Assembly: GCF_023028105.1 (NCBI RefSeq)
Contig: NZ_CP095491.1
Coordinates: 3,596,001 to 3,660,000, forward strand
DNA from: Halosolutus gelatinilyticus
Lineage (GTDB): Archaea; Halobacteriota; Halobacteria; Halobacteriales; Natrialbaceae
DNA: 64,000 bases
Direction of reading: 5' to 3'
Position 1 is the stretch's first letter. Each line of letters opens with the position of its first letter. The notes beneath the pieces were generated by a model. That model had not been told where the DNA came from, did no database searches, and saw nothing but the letters and a program-made list of their open reading frames with translations. The translations under genes were made by a program, and so were the position numbers. Positions 24,879-34,262 of the stretch are shown here, in pieces.

Positions 24879-26795
24879 TTATTCGTCGACGTCGTCCTCG
24901 TCGCCGAAGTCGACGTCCTCGAAGTCCGCGTCGACGAACTCTTCGCCCTCGTCAGCGGCACCGCCGGTCGCGCCGCCCGGGCCGGGGTTCGGACCGGCGC
25001 CGCCCATGCCGCCGGGACCAGCACCGGCCGCGCCGCCGGCGTCCGCAGCGCCGGCCTGCTGGTAGACCTGCTTGCCGATTTCCTGGAGCTCCTTGCTCAG
25101 GTTCTCGGTCGACGCCTCGATGTCCTCGGCGTCGGCGTCCGAGTCGTCGATCGTCTCCTCGACGTCCTCGATCGCGGCCTCGATGTCGTCGCGGAGGTCG
25201 TCGTCGACCTGGTCGTTCTCCTCCAAGAGCGTCTCGGCGCGCTGGATCGTCGCCTCGGCCGTGTTGCGGGCCTCGATCCGCTCGCGCTTCTTCTTGTCCT
25301 CTTCGGCGTGCTGCTCGGCCTCACGCTGCATACGGTCGATCTCCGAGTCGGAGAGACCGGCGCCGCCCTCGATCGTGATCTCCTCGCTCTCGCCGGTGCC
25401 CTTGTCCTCCGCGGAAACGTTCACGATGCCGTTTTCGTCGATCGAGAAGGTGACCTCGATCTGGGGCGTCCCGGCGGGCGCCGGCGGGATGCCGGTCAGG
25501 TGGAACTCGCCGAGTAGTTCGTTCTTCTCGGCCAGTTCGCGCTCGCCCTGGAAGACCCGCACCTGCACGGAGGTCTGGTTGTCCGCGGCGGTGGTGAAGA
25601 TCTTCGACTCCTCGGTCGGGATCGTCGTGTTCTTCTCGATGAGGCGCTCAAAGAGGCCACCCTTGACCTCGATTCCGAGCGAGAGGGGCGTGACGTCAAG
25701 TAGGACGATGTCGTCGACCTCACCGCCGAGGACGCCGCCTTGGATCGCCGCGCCGAGCGCGACGGCCTCGTCGGGGTTGACGTTCTTCTGGGGCTCCTTG
25801 CCCGTCAGCTCCTCGACCTTCTCGGAGACCTGGGGCATCCGGGTGGAACCGCCGACGAGGAGAACCTCGTCGATGTCGTCCTTGTCGTAGCCGGCGTCTT
25901 CGAGGGCCTGTTCGGTCGGCTCGACGGTGCGATCGATGAGGTCCGAGGTGAGCGACTCGAACTTCGCGCGGGTCAGACTCTCTTCGAGGTGGATCGGGCC
26001 GTCGTCGGTCGCCGTGATGAAGGGGAGGTTGATCTCCGTCTCCTTGCGCGAGGAGAGTTCGATCTTGGCTTCCTCGGCGGCGTCTTTGAGCCGCTGGAGC
26101 GCCTGGCGATCGTCGCGGAGGTCGATGCCGTGTTCGGCCTCGAACTCGTCGGCGAGCCAGTCGATGATCGCGTGGTCCCAGTCGTCGCCGCCGAGGTCGT
26201 TGTCGCCGTTGGTCGCGACGACCTCGTAGACGCCGCCGCCGAGATCGAGGATCGAAACGTCGAACGTTCCGCCGCCTAAGTCGTAGACGAGGACGGTCTG
26301 GTCCTCGTCGTCGTCGAGGCCGTAGGCCATCGACGCCGCGGTCGGCTCGTTGATGATGCGCTCGACCTCGAAGCCAGCGATCTCGCCGGCGTCCTTGGTC
26401 GCCTGGCGCTGTCGATCGGAGAAGTACGCGGGGACCGTAATGACGGCCTTCTCGACCTCGTCACCGAGGTAGTCTTCGGCGTCGCGCTTGATCTTCTGGA
26501 GGATCATCGCCGAGATCTGTTCGGGCGTGTACTCCTCGTCGTCCACCTCGACGGTGTAGTCCTCCTCGCCGATGTGGCGCTTGATAGACTGGATCGTCTT
26601 TTCGGGGTTCTGAACCGCCTGATTCTTCGCCGGTTTCCCGACGAGTCGCTCGTCGTCGTCGGTGAACGCGACGACGGAGGGCGTCGTCCGTTCTCCCTCG
26701 GCGTTGACGATGATCTCCGGATCACCGCCTTCCATCACGGCGAACGCGCTGTTCGTCGTCCCGAGGTCGATTCCGAGAATCTTGTTGCTCGCCAT
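24879..26795 (-). CDS. dnaK: Chaperone protein DnaK (Hsp70)
   Basis: A 638-residue Hsp70. The N-terminal ATPase domain carries [37 protein letters not shown] and [13 protein letters not shown]. The substrate-binding domain follows the linker [13 protein letters not shown], and the tail is Gly/Ala-rich and acidic ([16 protein letters not shown], ending EDDVDE). It is an ATP-driven folding chaperone with DnaJ and GrpE. ATG 26795 (MASNKILG) is the usual start; a GTG seven codons upstream is also in frame. dnaJ is downstream and grpE about 2 kb upstream, separated by three regulator genes. Confidence 0.98.
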   Translation of the reverse strand: MASNKILGIDLGTTNSAFAVMEGGDPEIIVNAEGERTTPSVVAFTDDDERLVGKPAKNQAVQNPEKTIQSIKRHIGEEDYTVEVDDEEYTPEQISAMILQKIKRDAEDYLGDEVEKAVITVPAYFSDRQRQATKDAGEIAGFEVERIINEPTAASMAYGLDDDEDQTVLVYDLGGGTFDVSILDLGGGVYEVVATNGDNDLGGDDWDHAIIDWLADEFEAEHGIDLRDDRQALQRLKDAAEEAKIELSSRKETEINLPFITATDDGPIHLEESLTRAKFESLTSDLIDRTVEPTEQALEDAGYDKDDIDEVLLVGGSTRMPQVSEKVEELTGKEPQKNVNPDEAVALGAAIQGGVLGGEVDDIVLLDVTPLSLGIEVKGGLFERLIEKNTTIPTEESKIFTTAADNQTSVQVRVFQGERELAEKNELLGEFHLTGIPPAPAGTPQIEVTFSIDENGIVNVSAEDKGTGESEEITIEGGAGLSDSEIDRMQREAEQHAEEDKKKRERIEARNTAEATIQRAETLLEENDQVDDDLRDDIEAAIEDVEETIDDSDADAEDIEASTENLSKELQEIGKQVYQQAGAADAGGAAGAGPGGMGGAGPNPGPGGATGGAADEGEEFVDADFEDVDFGDEDDVDE

Positions 26796-26821
26796 CAGGA
26801 AATCTGTTGCGCGCACTTTGG

Positions 26822-26863
26822 TTTAAAGCTTACCACAGAATTTCACTGCACTTGGTTTTATAG
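26822..26863 (-). promoter_or_regulatory. dnaK promoter region with two TATA-like boxes
   Basis: On the minus strand there is TATAAAA at 26857-26863, about 65 bases before the dnaK ATG, and a second element, AAGCTTTAAAC, at about 26821-26831, roughly 30 bases before it. The distal box would give a short leader of about 40 bases and the proximal one a leaderless transcript. Two start sites, for example basal and heat-induced, are possible but not shown. Confidence 0.45.
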
Positions 26864-27203
26864 CTCGGTCGCGCGTTCGATCGGGTTCCGGCGATCGGCG
26901 TGAAACAGCTCAAGAGAGGACGGTTGGGTGGTCCCGAAGCGCGATCGATGACTCCAGAGTACTGCTGCTCGTTAGTCCCATCCATTGGCGGTGAAATTCG
27001 AACGCTAACAGCGGCTGGCGGTGCGGTTTATCACTCAAGTTTCGGAATGGAATCTGTGGTGAATTCGGTACGTGGAGATGCGAACCTAACACCGGCATTC
27101 CTATCATATAGATGTTATTTTGGCAGAGCCGTGCTGAATACATAGCGTACCTATTAAATACTGTCTAGAAACAGGAACGAATCGATGGACACGGGGCAGG
27201 AGA
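26864..27203. other. AT-richer intergenic region upstream of dnaK
   Basis: A 340-base stretch with noticeably lower GC than its surroundings, between the dnaK promoter and the DUF7344 gene. Two overlapping frames of about 80 codons on opposite strands lack family similarity and good codon bias. I see no RNA gene or insertion sequence. It may be part of the segment inserted between grpE and dnaK. Confidence 0.4.
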
Positions 27204-27617
27204 TTATTCTTCTCCTCTGTCAGTTGCGGCGAGGGAGAGAACGCGTTCGACCAGGTGTGTTGTTTCCGATATCCGTACCAGATCACGGTCCTGATCGTAT
27301 TCAACGACTCCTGCATCCACCAGTTTTGGAATATGAGCATGATAGAGCGACGTAGAGATCGTCCGGACTGTCTCTTTTGGAATCTCTGTACGCGGTCTCT
27401 CGTTCTCGCGGACAGCAACATTCTCGGCCAGATTGGTCAGCGCTATTGCCTGTGTGTGGTCTATCAGGCACGCGAGGACGTACTGGCGGCGCTGATTGGC
27501 GAGGAGGTCGCAAACTGCATCGAGCGATTGCTCGTCCGGGCCAATGTGCTCCGCCACATCCGCTTTTGGGGAATGCCCAGTCACATATGCTATAAGGGCC
27601 CCTGCACGGAAGGACAC
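27204..27617 (-). CDS. DUF7344-type winged-helix regulator
   Basis: A 137-residue haloarchaeal protein with the DUF7344 winged-helix pattern: LDAVCDLLANQRRQYVLACL, the helix LTNLAENVAVRENER, and TISTSLYHAHIPKLVDAGVV followed by EYDQDRDLVRIS, where the wing and recognition helix lie. Such proteins are predicted transcription regulators, sometimes sensory. Start uncertain: GTG 27617 gives the listed length and GTG 27584 removes 11 residues; both lie before the domain. GC and codon use are lower than the flanking chaperone genes. It may have a small hairpin at its 3' end (27199-27217). Confidence 0.75.
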   Translation of the reverse strand: MSFRAGALIAYVTGHSPKADVAEHIGPDEQSLDAVCDLLANQRRQYVLACLIDHTQAIALTNLAENVAVRENERPRTEIPKETVRTISTSLYHAHIPKLVDAGVVEYDQDRDLVRISETTHLVERVLSLAATDRGEE

Positions 27618-27685
27618 TGTGGAAGCCGAACCTCAATACGCTCGGGATTACACAGCATCCAGTCGAAAAGCGAATGAATCCGCAG

Positions 27686-27982
27686 TTACGCTTGATCAGT
27701 CGTTTCTGACTCTTTCCTCGATGACTCGTCTGTTTTCGCTTCCGTTGGCTGCTCGTCGATGCTAACCTTCCCGTTCCCGTCTACGGTGACTGCGTACCCG
27801 TAGTACGTAAACTCCACACGGAGGATTGCCTGCGTCTGTCGATCGCCGGTACCGTTTGTGAGGGCTTCGAGCGCATCCGGATCGATCACATCATACAGTA
27901 GGACGTCGAGATCGATCGGATCAACGCCTTCGCGTTCGGCGATTTGCTCGACAATCTCAGCTCCGACCAGTGGTGATTTCAC
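27686..27982 (-). CDS. HalOD1 domain protein
   Basis: A 98-residue protein that is nearly all one HalOD1 (halobacterial output domain 1): VGAEIVEQIAEREGVDPIDL, YDVIDPDALEALTN, and the strands ILRVEFTYYGYAVTVDGNGK. The tail is Lys/Glu/Ser-rich. HalOD1 proteins are predicted output or regulatory modules restricted to haloarchaea; the ligand or partner is not known. The GTG at 27982 is the only start before the domain. It lies between the DUF7344 and Lrp genes on the same strand. Confidence 0.85.
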   Translation of the reverse strand: MKSPLVGAEIVEQIAEREGVDPIDLDVLLYDVIDPDALEALTNGTGDRQTQAILRVEFTYYGYAVTVDGNGKVSIDEQPTEAKTDESSRKESETTDQA

Positions 27983-28086
27983 TACCCTCCTTTTTCGTTG
28001 AAGAGGATTAATCCTGTGGATTACTGTGCTTTATCGACCATGTCTGTTTATTCCACAGGATATATAAAAATATTCACTCCAAACAG

Positions 28087-28560
28087 TCAATCCTTGATGA
28101 CATCCTTGCCGAAGTGGTTGAACGGTTGAACGTGAAGATTATTGATAATCTGTGTGGACTCGATTTCGAGATCAGTGACATTCTCGATTCCAACGCGGGC
28201 CTCATCGGCTGCATCGGAATCGACAGCCACCACCTCGATGTGGATGTTGTGGGCGCCGGTTGTCAGTTCACGGACGCTGACTACGCCGGGAAGTTCTAAC
28301 GCCTTCTTCGCCAATTCGGTTCGTTTTGCAGTCGGCGCTCGACACACGATGAACAGGTGGAGCTCAAACCCTGCCTCCTCGTAATCGAGCTCAGGATGGT
28401 AACCGCGAATCACGCCCTCTTCAAGGTAGTCGATGCGATTTCGGACTGTGCTGGCCGAGGTTTCAACCATGTCGGCCATATCTGCGGCAGTCGCTTCTCG
28501 TGCGTCCGCCTGGAGTGCATGGAGAATACCTCGGTCAACGTCATCGAGGTTATGAACCAT
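28087..28560 (-). CDS. Lrp/AsnC family transcription regulator
   Basis: A 157-residue Lrp-like protein. The N-terminal winged HTH reads LDDVDRGILHALQADAREAT then ADMADMVETSASTVRNRIDY; the C-terminal RAM ligand-binding domain has GFELHLFIVCRAPTAKR and LPGVVSVRELTTGAHNIHIE. Archaeal Lrp proteins form dimers or octamers and respond to amino acids or other effectors. The ATG at 28560 is directly before the conserved helix. It is encoded in AT-richer DNA between grpE and dnaK, so local autoregulation or control of the neighbouring chaperone genes is possible but not shown. Confidence 0.92.
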   Translation of the reverse strand: MVHNLDDVDRGILHALQADAREATAADMADMVETSASTVRNRIDYLEEGVIRGYHPELDYEEAGFELHLFIVCRAPTAKRTELAKKALELPGVVSVRELTTGAHNIHIEVVAVDSDAADEARVGIENVTDLEIESTQIINNLHVQPFNHFGKDVIKD

Positions 28561-28807
28561 GCTGTCGCTAAAGGGCTGCTGGCAAAAAAGCTACTGTCGT
28601 GTTATGGTATTCGAGGAGTTTGAATTCCCACTTAACAGACATTAACAAAATATAGATGGTTCTCGATCTAATGTGTTATACCATTCATCTGCACGTAACA
28701 GAAAAATCACATGGGTCCTCGACTGGAGAAACACGAGTACCGTGCACTGATCGGGCGCTAAACGGTAGTTCAGCGGGCGACGCCGGACCGGCCGATCGCC
28801 CGATCGC
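28561..28807. other. AT-rich gap between Lrp and grpE
   Basis: A 247-base non-coding stretch, AT-rich near 28560-28720. It probably holds the Lrp promoter and the grpE terminator. No gene was seen. Confidence 0.4.
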
Positions 28808-29926
28808 TCACTCGTCGTCGGCGTCGTCGCTCGCAATTTCGCCGCCGAGTTCGATCGCTTCCGCTTCCTCGTCGTTCTCGGCGGAAGCGTTCTCGCCGAC
28901 TTCGTCTCCGTCGCCGTCCGCGTCGGATTCGGCGTCGTCCGATTCGGACTCGGTCGTCTCGTCCGAGGATTCGTCGCCCGCGTCATCGCCTGACTCGCCC
29001 TCCTCGTCCGAGGCGTCTCCCTCCCCGTCGGCGAGTTCCCCGTTCGAAACCGTCACCTGCGCGTTCTGGATGACCTTCTCGCCCATCTCGTAGCCGGGGG
29101 TGTAGACGTCGGCGATCGTCCCCTCGGGCTGATCGCTGTCGACGCGCATCATGACCTCGTGGCGCTGCGGGTCCGTCTCGGTGCCGGGACCGGGATCGAT
29201 CTCGGAGACGTTCTCGTCTTCGAGGATGCGATCGAACTCCCGGAGCGTCATCTCGATCCCCTCCCGGAGGCTGTCGACGTCCTCGCTGTCCTCGCCGAGG
29301 GCGCGCTTTAAGTTGTCGCGGACGCCGATGAGCCGCTCGACGAGATCCTCGGTGGCCCGGTCTTTGATCTGTTGCTGGCGCTTTTTGGCCCGTTTCTTGT
29401 AGTTCTGGAAGTCCGCCTGTTTGCGCTTGAGGCGGCTTTTCAGGTCCGCGACCTCCTCCTCGTACTCCTCGAGTCGCTCGTCGCGCTCGCCGAGCGCCTC
29501 CCGGTGAGCCTCGAGTTCGTCGTGGAGTTCCTCGATCGTCTCGGCCTGCGCTTCGACGCGCTCGGTGAGGTCCTCGAGTTCCTCGCGCTGGTGGGCGACG
29601 GTGCCGTTCAGGTTTCGCGCCTCCTCAACGATAGCGTTGACCCGGTGGGCGAGTTCGTCGTCGAACTCGGTCACGCGATCCAGGATCTCCTGGATGTCCT
29701 CGCTCGTCTCCGGGGGATCGGGAAGTTCGGATTCCTCGTCGTCGGCCGCTCGCTCGGCGTCCGACTCCTCTCCGGCCGATTCGTCGGCGGCGTCGGCGTC
29801 CGTCTCCGATTCCGATCCGTCCGCCGCCGTCCCCTCCGTCGCGACGTCGGCCGCATCGCCGTCGTCGGATTGCTCCTCGGACGGGACACCCTGGGCGGAC
29901 GCGTTCGTGCCCTCGTCTTCGCTCAT
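28808..29926 (-). CDS. grpE: Nucleotide exchange factor GrpE with acidic extensions
   Basis: A 372-residue GrpE. A long disordered acidic N terminus (residues 1-90, rich in Glu/Asp/Ala) precedes an extended coiled coil (EELEDLTERVEAQAETIEEL through KQADFQNYKKRAKKRQ). The conserved GrpE head follows (LVERLIGVRDNLKRAL, MTLREFDRILEDEN, EGTIADVYTPGYEMGEKVIQ), then a further acidic tail of about 75 residues. GrpE opens the DnaK nucleotide site for ADP release. Bacterial GrpE is about 200 residues; the extra length is acidic tails. A TATA box 26 bases upstream fixes ATG 29926. Confidence 0.93.
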   Translation of the reverse strand: MSEDEGTNASAQGVPSEEQSDDGDAADVATEGTAADGSESETDADAADESAGEESDAERAADDEESELPDPPETSEDIQEILDRVTEFDDELAHRVNAIVEEARNLNGTVAHQREELEDLTERVEAQAETIEELHDELEAHREALGERDERLEEYEEEVADLKSRLKRKQADFQNYKKRAKKRQQQIKDRATEDLVERLIGVRDNLKRALGEDSEDVDSLREGIEMTLREFDRILEDENVSEIDPGPGTETDPQRHEVMMRVDSDQPEGTIADVYTPGYEMGEKVIQNAQVTVSNGELADGEGDASDEEGESGDDAGDESSDETTESESDDAESDADGDGDEVGENASAENDEEAEAIELGGEIASDDADDE

Positions 29927-29945
29927 GTGGCAGTCAACGAACAGC

Positions 29946-29957
29946 GATAATAAAAGG
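29946..29957 (-). promoter_or_regulatory. grpE TATA box
   Basis: The minus strand reads CCTTTTATTATC, centred 26 bases before the grpE ATG at 29926. This is a good leaderless core promoter and supports the start. Confidence 0.65.
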
Positions 29958-30076
29958 GTTGAGGTACGCCCTGTCGGGTCGATCGTCTGTCCGTAATCGT
30001 GACCGTTGCGAACTACCGTGACCGCCGAGAATAGCGGACCCGACAGTATTTGTGCGTCCTGGCCCGACTATCGATC

Positions 30077-31540
30077 GTGGCTTCGGAACGCGATCTCGGC
30101 TCGCGGACGATCGAACTCCGCTACGAGGAGGGGACGATCCGCATCGACGGACTCGACGGCTTCGACGACGGTTCGGACGACGGGCTCACAACGACGCTCC
30201 GGGAGCGCGTCCCCGAACTCGAACCTGATCCGCGGACCGGCGGCTGGCGGGCGCCCGCGTTTCGCTACGCGGTCCTTCGATCCGCCCTGACCCAGTCGAA
30301 CGCAACGATCAACGATCGAGTCGACGTCGGCGACGGCCTGCCGTCGCTCCATTCGGACTACGAACTCCGCGAGTACCAGCGGACGGCGTTGAACGCGTGG
30401 CTGGAAACCGATCGGTGGGCCGACGTTTCCGCCGCGGAACCCGCGGGCTCGATCGATCGGGCGCCAGCGGGCATCCTCGAACTACCCACCGGGAGCGGCA
30501 AGACGGTCATCGGGGTGAAGGCGATCGAGCGCTTCGGCGTCCCGACGCTCGTCGTCGTCCCGACAATCGACCTGCTCGACCAGTGGCAGCGGGAACTCGA
30601 AACGGAGTTCGACCGGCCGATCGGTCGGTTCGGCGGCGGCGAGCAGCGCGTCGAGCCGATCACCGTCTCGACGTACGACTCGGCGTACCTGAAGGCCGAT
30701 GCGGTCGGCGATCGGTTCAGCCTGGTGATCTTCGACGAAGTGCACCACCTCGGCGGCGAGGGGTTCCGAGAGATCGCCCGACTGCTCGCCGCGCCCACCC
30801 GTCTGGGCCTGACGGCGACGTTCGAACGGCCCGACGGTGCCCACGAGGTCGTCGAGGAGATCGTCGGCCCCGTGGTCTCCCGGATCGAACCCGACGAGTT
30901 GGCGGGCGAGCACCTGGCGCCGTACGAGATCAAGCGACTCGAGGTGTCGCTCACGCCCGAGGAGCGCGAGGCCTACCGGTACAATCAGGAGGTGTTCACG
31001 AACTACCTGGCGCGATCGAACATCGACATGCGCAGCGGGTCGGACTACCAGGAACTCGTGAAGCGATCGGGCTCCGATCCGAAGGCTCGCGAGGCACTGC
31101 TGGCCCGCCAGCGCGCCCGCGAGATCGTGTACGGCAGCGACGCGAAGATCGAGGCCCTCGAAGGGATCCTCGACGACCACCGCGACGATCGGACGATCGT
31201 CTTCACGGCGCACAACGACCTCGCCTACGACGTCAGCGAGCGGTTCTTGATCCCGACGATCACCCACCAGACCGGTGCGGCGGAACGACGCGAGGTTCTG
31301 TCGCGGTTCCGGGAGGGGACCTACACCCGGATCGCGACCTCGAACGTCCTCGACGAGGGCGTTGACGTCCCCGAAGCCAGCGTCGGCGTCATCCTCTCGG
31401 GCAGCGGCAGCGGTCGCGAGTACCGCCAGCGGCTCGGCCGGATCCTCCGGCCAACCGACGACGGCACTCACGCGACCCTCTACGAGGTCGTCGCCACAGA
31501 TACCAGCGAGGAACGCGTCGCCGAGCGCCGTCGGGGGTAG
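30077..31540 (+). CDS. XPB/Rad25-type DEAD/DEAH helicase
   Basis: A 487-residue superfamily 2 helicase of the archaeal XPB group. A damage-recognition-like N-terminal domain (about residues 1-90) precedes HD1 with Walker A ELPTGSGKTVIG near residue 136 and the DEAH-type box FDEVHHLGG near residue 219. HD2 carries VATSNVLDEGVDVPEASV and EYRQRLGRILRP. Archaeal XPB unwinds DNA and works with the nuclease Bax1, which is encoded 3.5 kb downstream at 34993. The GTG at 30077 was chosen because it begins the conserved strand (ASERDLGSRTIELRYEEG). An RED-like or thumb insertion sits between the helicase domains. Confidence 0.9.
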   Translation: MASERDLGSRTIELRYEEGTIRIDGLDGFDDGSDDGLTTTLRERVPELEPDPRTGGWRAPAFRYAVLRSALTQSNATINDRVDVGDGLPSLHSDYELREYQRTALNAWLETDRWADVSAAEPAGSIDRAPAGILELPTGSGKTVIGVKAIERFGVPTLVVVPTIDLLDQWQRELETEFDRPIGRFGGGEQRVEPITVSTYDSAYLKADAVGDRFSLVIFDEVHHLGGEGFREIARLLAAPTRLGLTATFERPDGAHEVVEEIVGPVVSRIEPDELAGEHLAPYEIKRLEVSLTPEEREAYRYNQEVFTNYLARSNIDMRSGSDYQELVKRSGSDPKAREALLARQRAREIVYGSDAKIEALEGILDDHRDDRTIVFTAHNDLAYDVSERFLIPTITHQTGAAERREVLSRFREGTYTRIATSNVLDEGVDVPEASVGVILSGSGSGREYRQRLGRILRPTDDGTHATLYEVVATDTSEERVAERRRG

Positions 31541-31941
31541 CGTTCTCGATCGGGACCGTCCGCGAGGCGTCCGGCGGCCGGATCGTCGTCCTCCGGGATC
31601 TGAGCCGCATCTATTCCGGCGGAACGGTCGTCGATGCCGGGGTGAATACGGGGACCGAGCGCTGAGAACCGGTCGATGATCGCCGACTCCGATCTGCTGC
31701 CCTTGCGACGAACGGGGTGACGTTTAGGCCGCTCATTCTGGAGGATAGATCACACCGGTCACGTTCACTCCGGACGACGATTCCGTTCGGAATGCAGGGC
31801 AGAGATCGTGCCGGCCGATTCCGACCGGCAAGGCCGTCCGATCGAAGCGTTTCGGGCGATCGTCGACCGATCGAACGCGCGGCGATTTCCCGGCTCGCTG
31901 GGCCTGCGCTGGACGATTCGACCAACTACGAGTTTCGAACG
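31541..31941. other. Intergenic region upstream of the catalase gene
   Basis: A 401-base gap after the XPB gene. Open frames run through it, including an N-terminal extension of the catalase frame, but its codon use and composition (Arg/Ser-rich translation) do not support coding. No clear TATA box was seen directly before ATG 31942, and no RNA gene was recognised. Confidence 0.4.
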
Positions 31942-34200
31942 ATGCCAGAGGACACTCACGACGCGGACGACGGAGAGAATCGACCGGACGCAACCGACGG
32001 CGGTACCGCGGATGACTCGCAGCCGAGTTCCGAATCGAGTCGAACCGGCACCAGCGGCGACGGAGACGACGTCGACGAGAACAGCAAACGGGAGCAACTC
32101 GATACCGTGCGGGAGAGTTCGGAGGAAGAGGCGTTGACGACGGACCACGGGGTCAAGATCGACGATACCGACAACTCCCTGACGGCGGGCGAGCGCGGCC
32201 CGACGATCATGGAGGACTTCCACTTCCGGGAGAAGATGACCCAGTTCGACCACGAGTCGATCCCGGAACGGGTCGTCCACGCCCGGGGGACGGGTGCTCA
32301 CGGCTACTTCCAGCCCTACGAGGACCCCGATCTCGGGGAGTACGACGACGTTTCCGAACTGACGAAGGCCTCGTTCCTGCAGGATCCCGGTCGGAAGACG
32401 CCCGTGTTCACCCGTTTCTCGACGGTCGTCGGCTCGCGCGGCTCGGCCGACACCGTCCGGGACGTCCGCGGCTTCGCGACCAAGTTCTACACCGAGGAGG
32501 GTAACTGGGATCTCGTGGGGAACAACATCCCCGTGTTCTTCATCCAGGACGCGATGGAGTTCCCGGACCTGGTCCACGCGATCAAACCGGAGCCCGACGA
32601 CGGCACCCCCCAGGCCTCCGCGGCCCACGACACGTTCTGGGACTTCGCCTCGCTGAAACCGGAGATCACGCACATGATCATGTGGGTCCTTTCCGGACGC
32701 GCCCTCCCCCGGGCGTATCGGATGATGCAGGGGTTCGGGGTCCACACGTTCCGGCTGGTCAACGACGACGGCGACGCGACGTTCGTCAAGTTCCACTGGA
32801 CGCCGAAGCTCGACACCAGTCAACTCGTCTGGGACGAGACGCAGAAAATCGCCGGCAAGAACCCCGACTTCAACAGGATGGACCTCTACGACGTCATCGA
32901 GGAGGGGTACGAGCCCGAGTGGGAACTCGGCGTCCAGCTCTTCGACGAGGAAGACGCCGCGGAATTCGACTTCGACGTGCTCGATCCGACGAAGATCGTC
33001 CCCGAGACGGAGGTCCCCGTCAGACCGATCGGCAGGATGGTCTTAAACGAGACGCCGGACAACTTCTTTGCGGAGGTCGAGCAGGTCGCGTTCCACCCCG
33101 GAAACGTCGTTCCCGGCATCGACTTCTCGAACGATCCGCTCCTGCAGGGCCGGCTGTTCTCCTACCAGGACACCCAGCTCAACCGTTTCGGGAGCGCCAA
33201 CTGGGACGAGATCCCGATCAACCGGCCGATCGCCGAGCGGCACAACAACCAGCGCGCCGGCTTCATGCGCCAAGAGATCAACCAGGGCAAGGCCTCCTAC
33301 AAGCCCAACTCGATCGGCGACGACGATCCGCGGGAGGTTCCCGAGGAGGAGGGCGGCTACGAACACTACGCCGAGAAGATCTCGGGCGAGAAGATCCGCA
33401 ACCGCAGCGAGAGCTTCCAGAACCACTTCGAGCAGGCGCGGCTGTTCTGGAACAGCATGACCGACGCCGAGGAACAGAACATCGTCGACGCCGCCCACTT
33501 CGAACTCGGAAAGGTCGACCGAATGGAGATCCGCGAGCGGATGGTCTACGACCTGTTCAACAACGTCGACCACGAGTTCGCAAAGCGGGTCGCGGAGGGA
33601 ATCGGCGTCGAACCGCCCGAGGTGCCCGGCGACGAGATGTCGACCCACGACGCCGAGGACCCTGCGCTCAGCATCGAGGGACGCCGCGACGCCGACACGA
33701 TCGAGACGCGGAAGATCGCGATCCTCGTCGACGATGGCTTCGACGGCGACCACCTCGAAACGGTTCGATCGACGCTGCAGGACGAGGGCGCGCGCGTGAA
33801 GGTCGTCTCTAAAGCCCTCGGCGACAAGGAGTCCGAAGCCGGCGACGCGGTCGAGGCTGACAAGAGCCACGTGACGACCGAGTCCGTGCTGTTCGACGCC
33901 GTGTTCGTCCCCGGCGGCGAGGACCACGTCGACGCCCTCCTGGACCAGGGCGACGCAAAACACTTCGTCGCGGAGGCGTTCAAGCACAAGAAGCCGATCG
34001 CCGCGATCGGCGAGGGAACCGAACTGCTCGAGGCGGTAGAACTTCCGGACGTCGAGATCGCCGCCAACGGCGAGACGATCTCGAGCGACGGCGTTGTGAC
34101 GAGTCACGGCGACGATCTCGAGGCGTTCGCGGAGCGGTTCGTCGACGCGATCGCCGAGCACCGCCACTGGGGTCGGAATCCGAAGGACGTCCCCGCCTGA
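31942..34200 (+). CDS. katE: Large-subunit catalase (KatE/HPII type) with C-terminal DJ-1-like domain
   Basis: A 752-residue clade 2 catalase. A disordered acidic N terminus (about residues 1-85) precedes the catalase barrel: active-site His in PERVVHARGTGAHGYF (about residue 111), FTRFSTVVGSRGSADTVRDV, the distal Asn in GNNIPVFFIQDAM, and the heme-ligand Tyr in LFSYQDTQLNRFGSANWDE (about residue 407). From about residue 590 there is a flavodoxin/DJ-1-like domain (KIAILVDDGFDGDHLETVR, FDAVFVPGGEDHVDAL). It decomposes H2O2 in the cytoplasm. It lies between the XPB helicase and DacZ/Bax1 genes, a stress and repair context. Confidence 0.96.
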   Translation: MPEDTHDADDGENRPDATDGGTADDSQPSSESSRTGTSGDGDDVDENSKREQLDTVRESSEEEALTTDHGVKIDDTDNSLTAGERGPTIMEDFHFREKMTQFDHESIPERVVHARGTGAHGYFQPYEDPDLGEYDDVSELTKASFLQDPGRKTPVFTRFSTVVGSRGSADTVRDVRGFATKFYTEEGNWDLVGNNIPVFFIQDAMEFPDLVHAIKPEPDDGTPQASAAHDTFWDFASLKPEITHMIMWVLSGRALPRAYRMMQGFGVHTFRLVNDDGDATFVKFHWTPKLDTSQLVWDETQKIAGKNPDFNRMDLYDVIEEGYEPEWELGVQLFDEEDAAEFDFDVLDPTKIVPETEVPVRPIGRMVLNETPDNFFAEVEQVAFHPGNVVPGIDFSNDPLLQGRLFSYQDTQLNRFGSANWDEIPINRPIAERHNNQRAGFMRQEINQGKASYKPNSIGDDDPREVPEEEGGYEHYAEKISGEKIRNRSESFQNHFEQARLFWNSMTDAEEQNIVDAAHFELGKVDRMEIRERMVYDLFNNVDHEFAKRVAEGIGVEPPEVPGDEMSTHDAEDPALSIEGRRDADTIETRKIAILVDDGFDGDHLETVRSTLQDEGARVKVVSKALGDKESEAGDAVEADKSHVTTESVLFDAVFVPGGEDHVDALLDQGDAKHFVAEAFKHKKPIAAIGEGTELLEAVELPDVEIAANGETISSDGVVTSHGDDLEAFAERFVDAIAEHRHWGRNPKDVPA

Positions 34201-34262
34201 GCGTTCGGTTGGGGACGATTCCGACCTCCTGCGACGGGGCGGCGACCTTCGGTTCGACGGCG

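Noticed and set aside
26900-27145. Two overlapping 80-codon frames upstream of dnaK
   Set aside because: No similarity, poor codon bias, and they oppose each other; treated as non-coding.
27199-27217. Hairpin at the end of the DUF7344 gene as a terminator
   Set aside because: It overlaps the stop codon, the stem is about 6 bp with no T-run, so it is weak.
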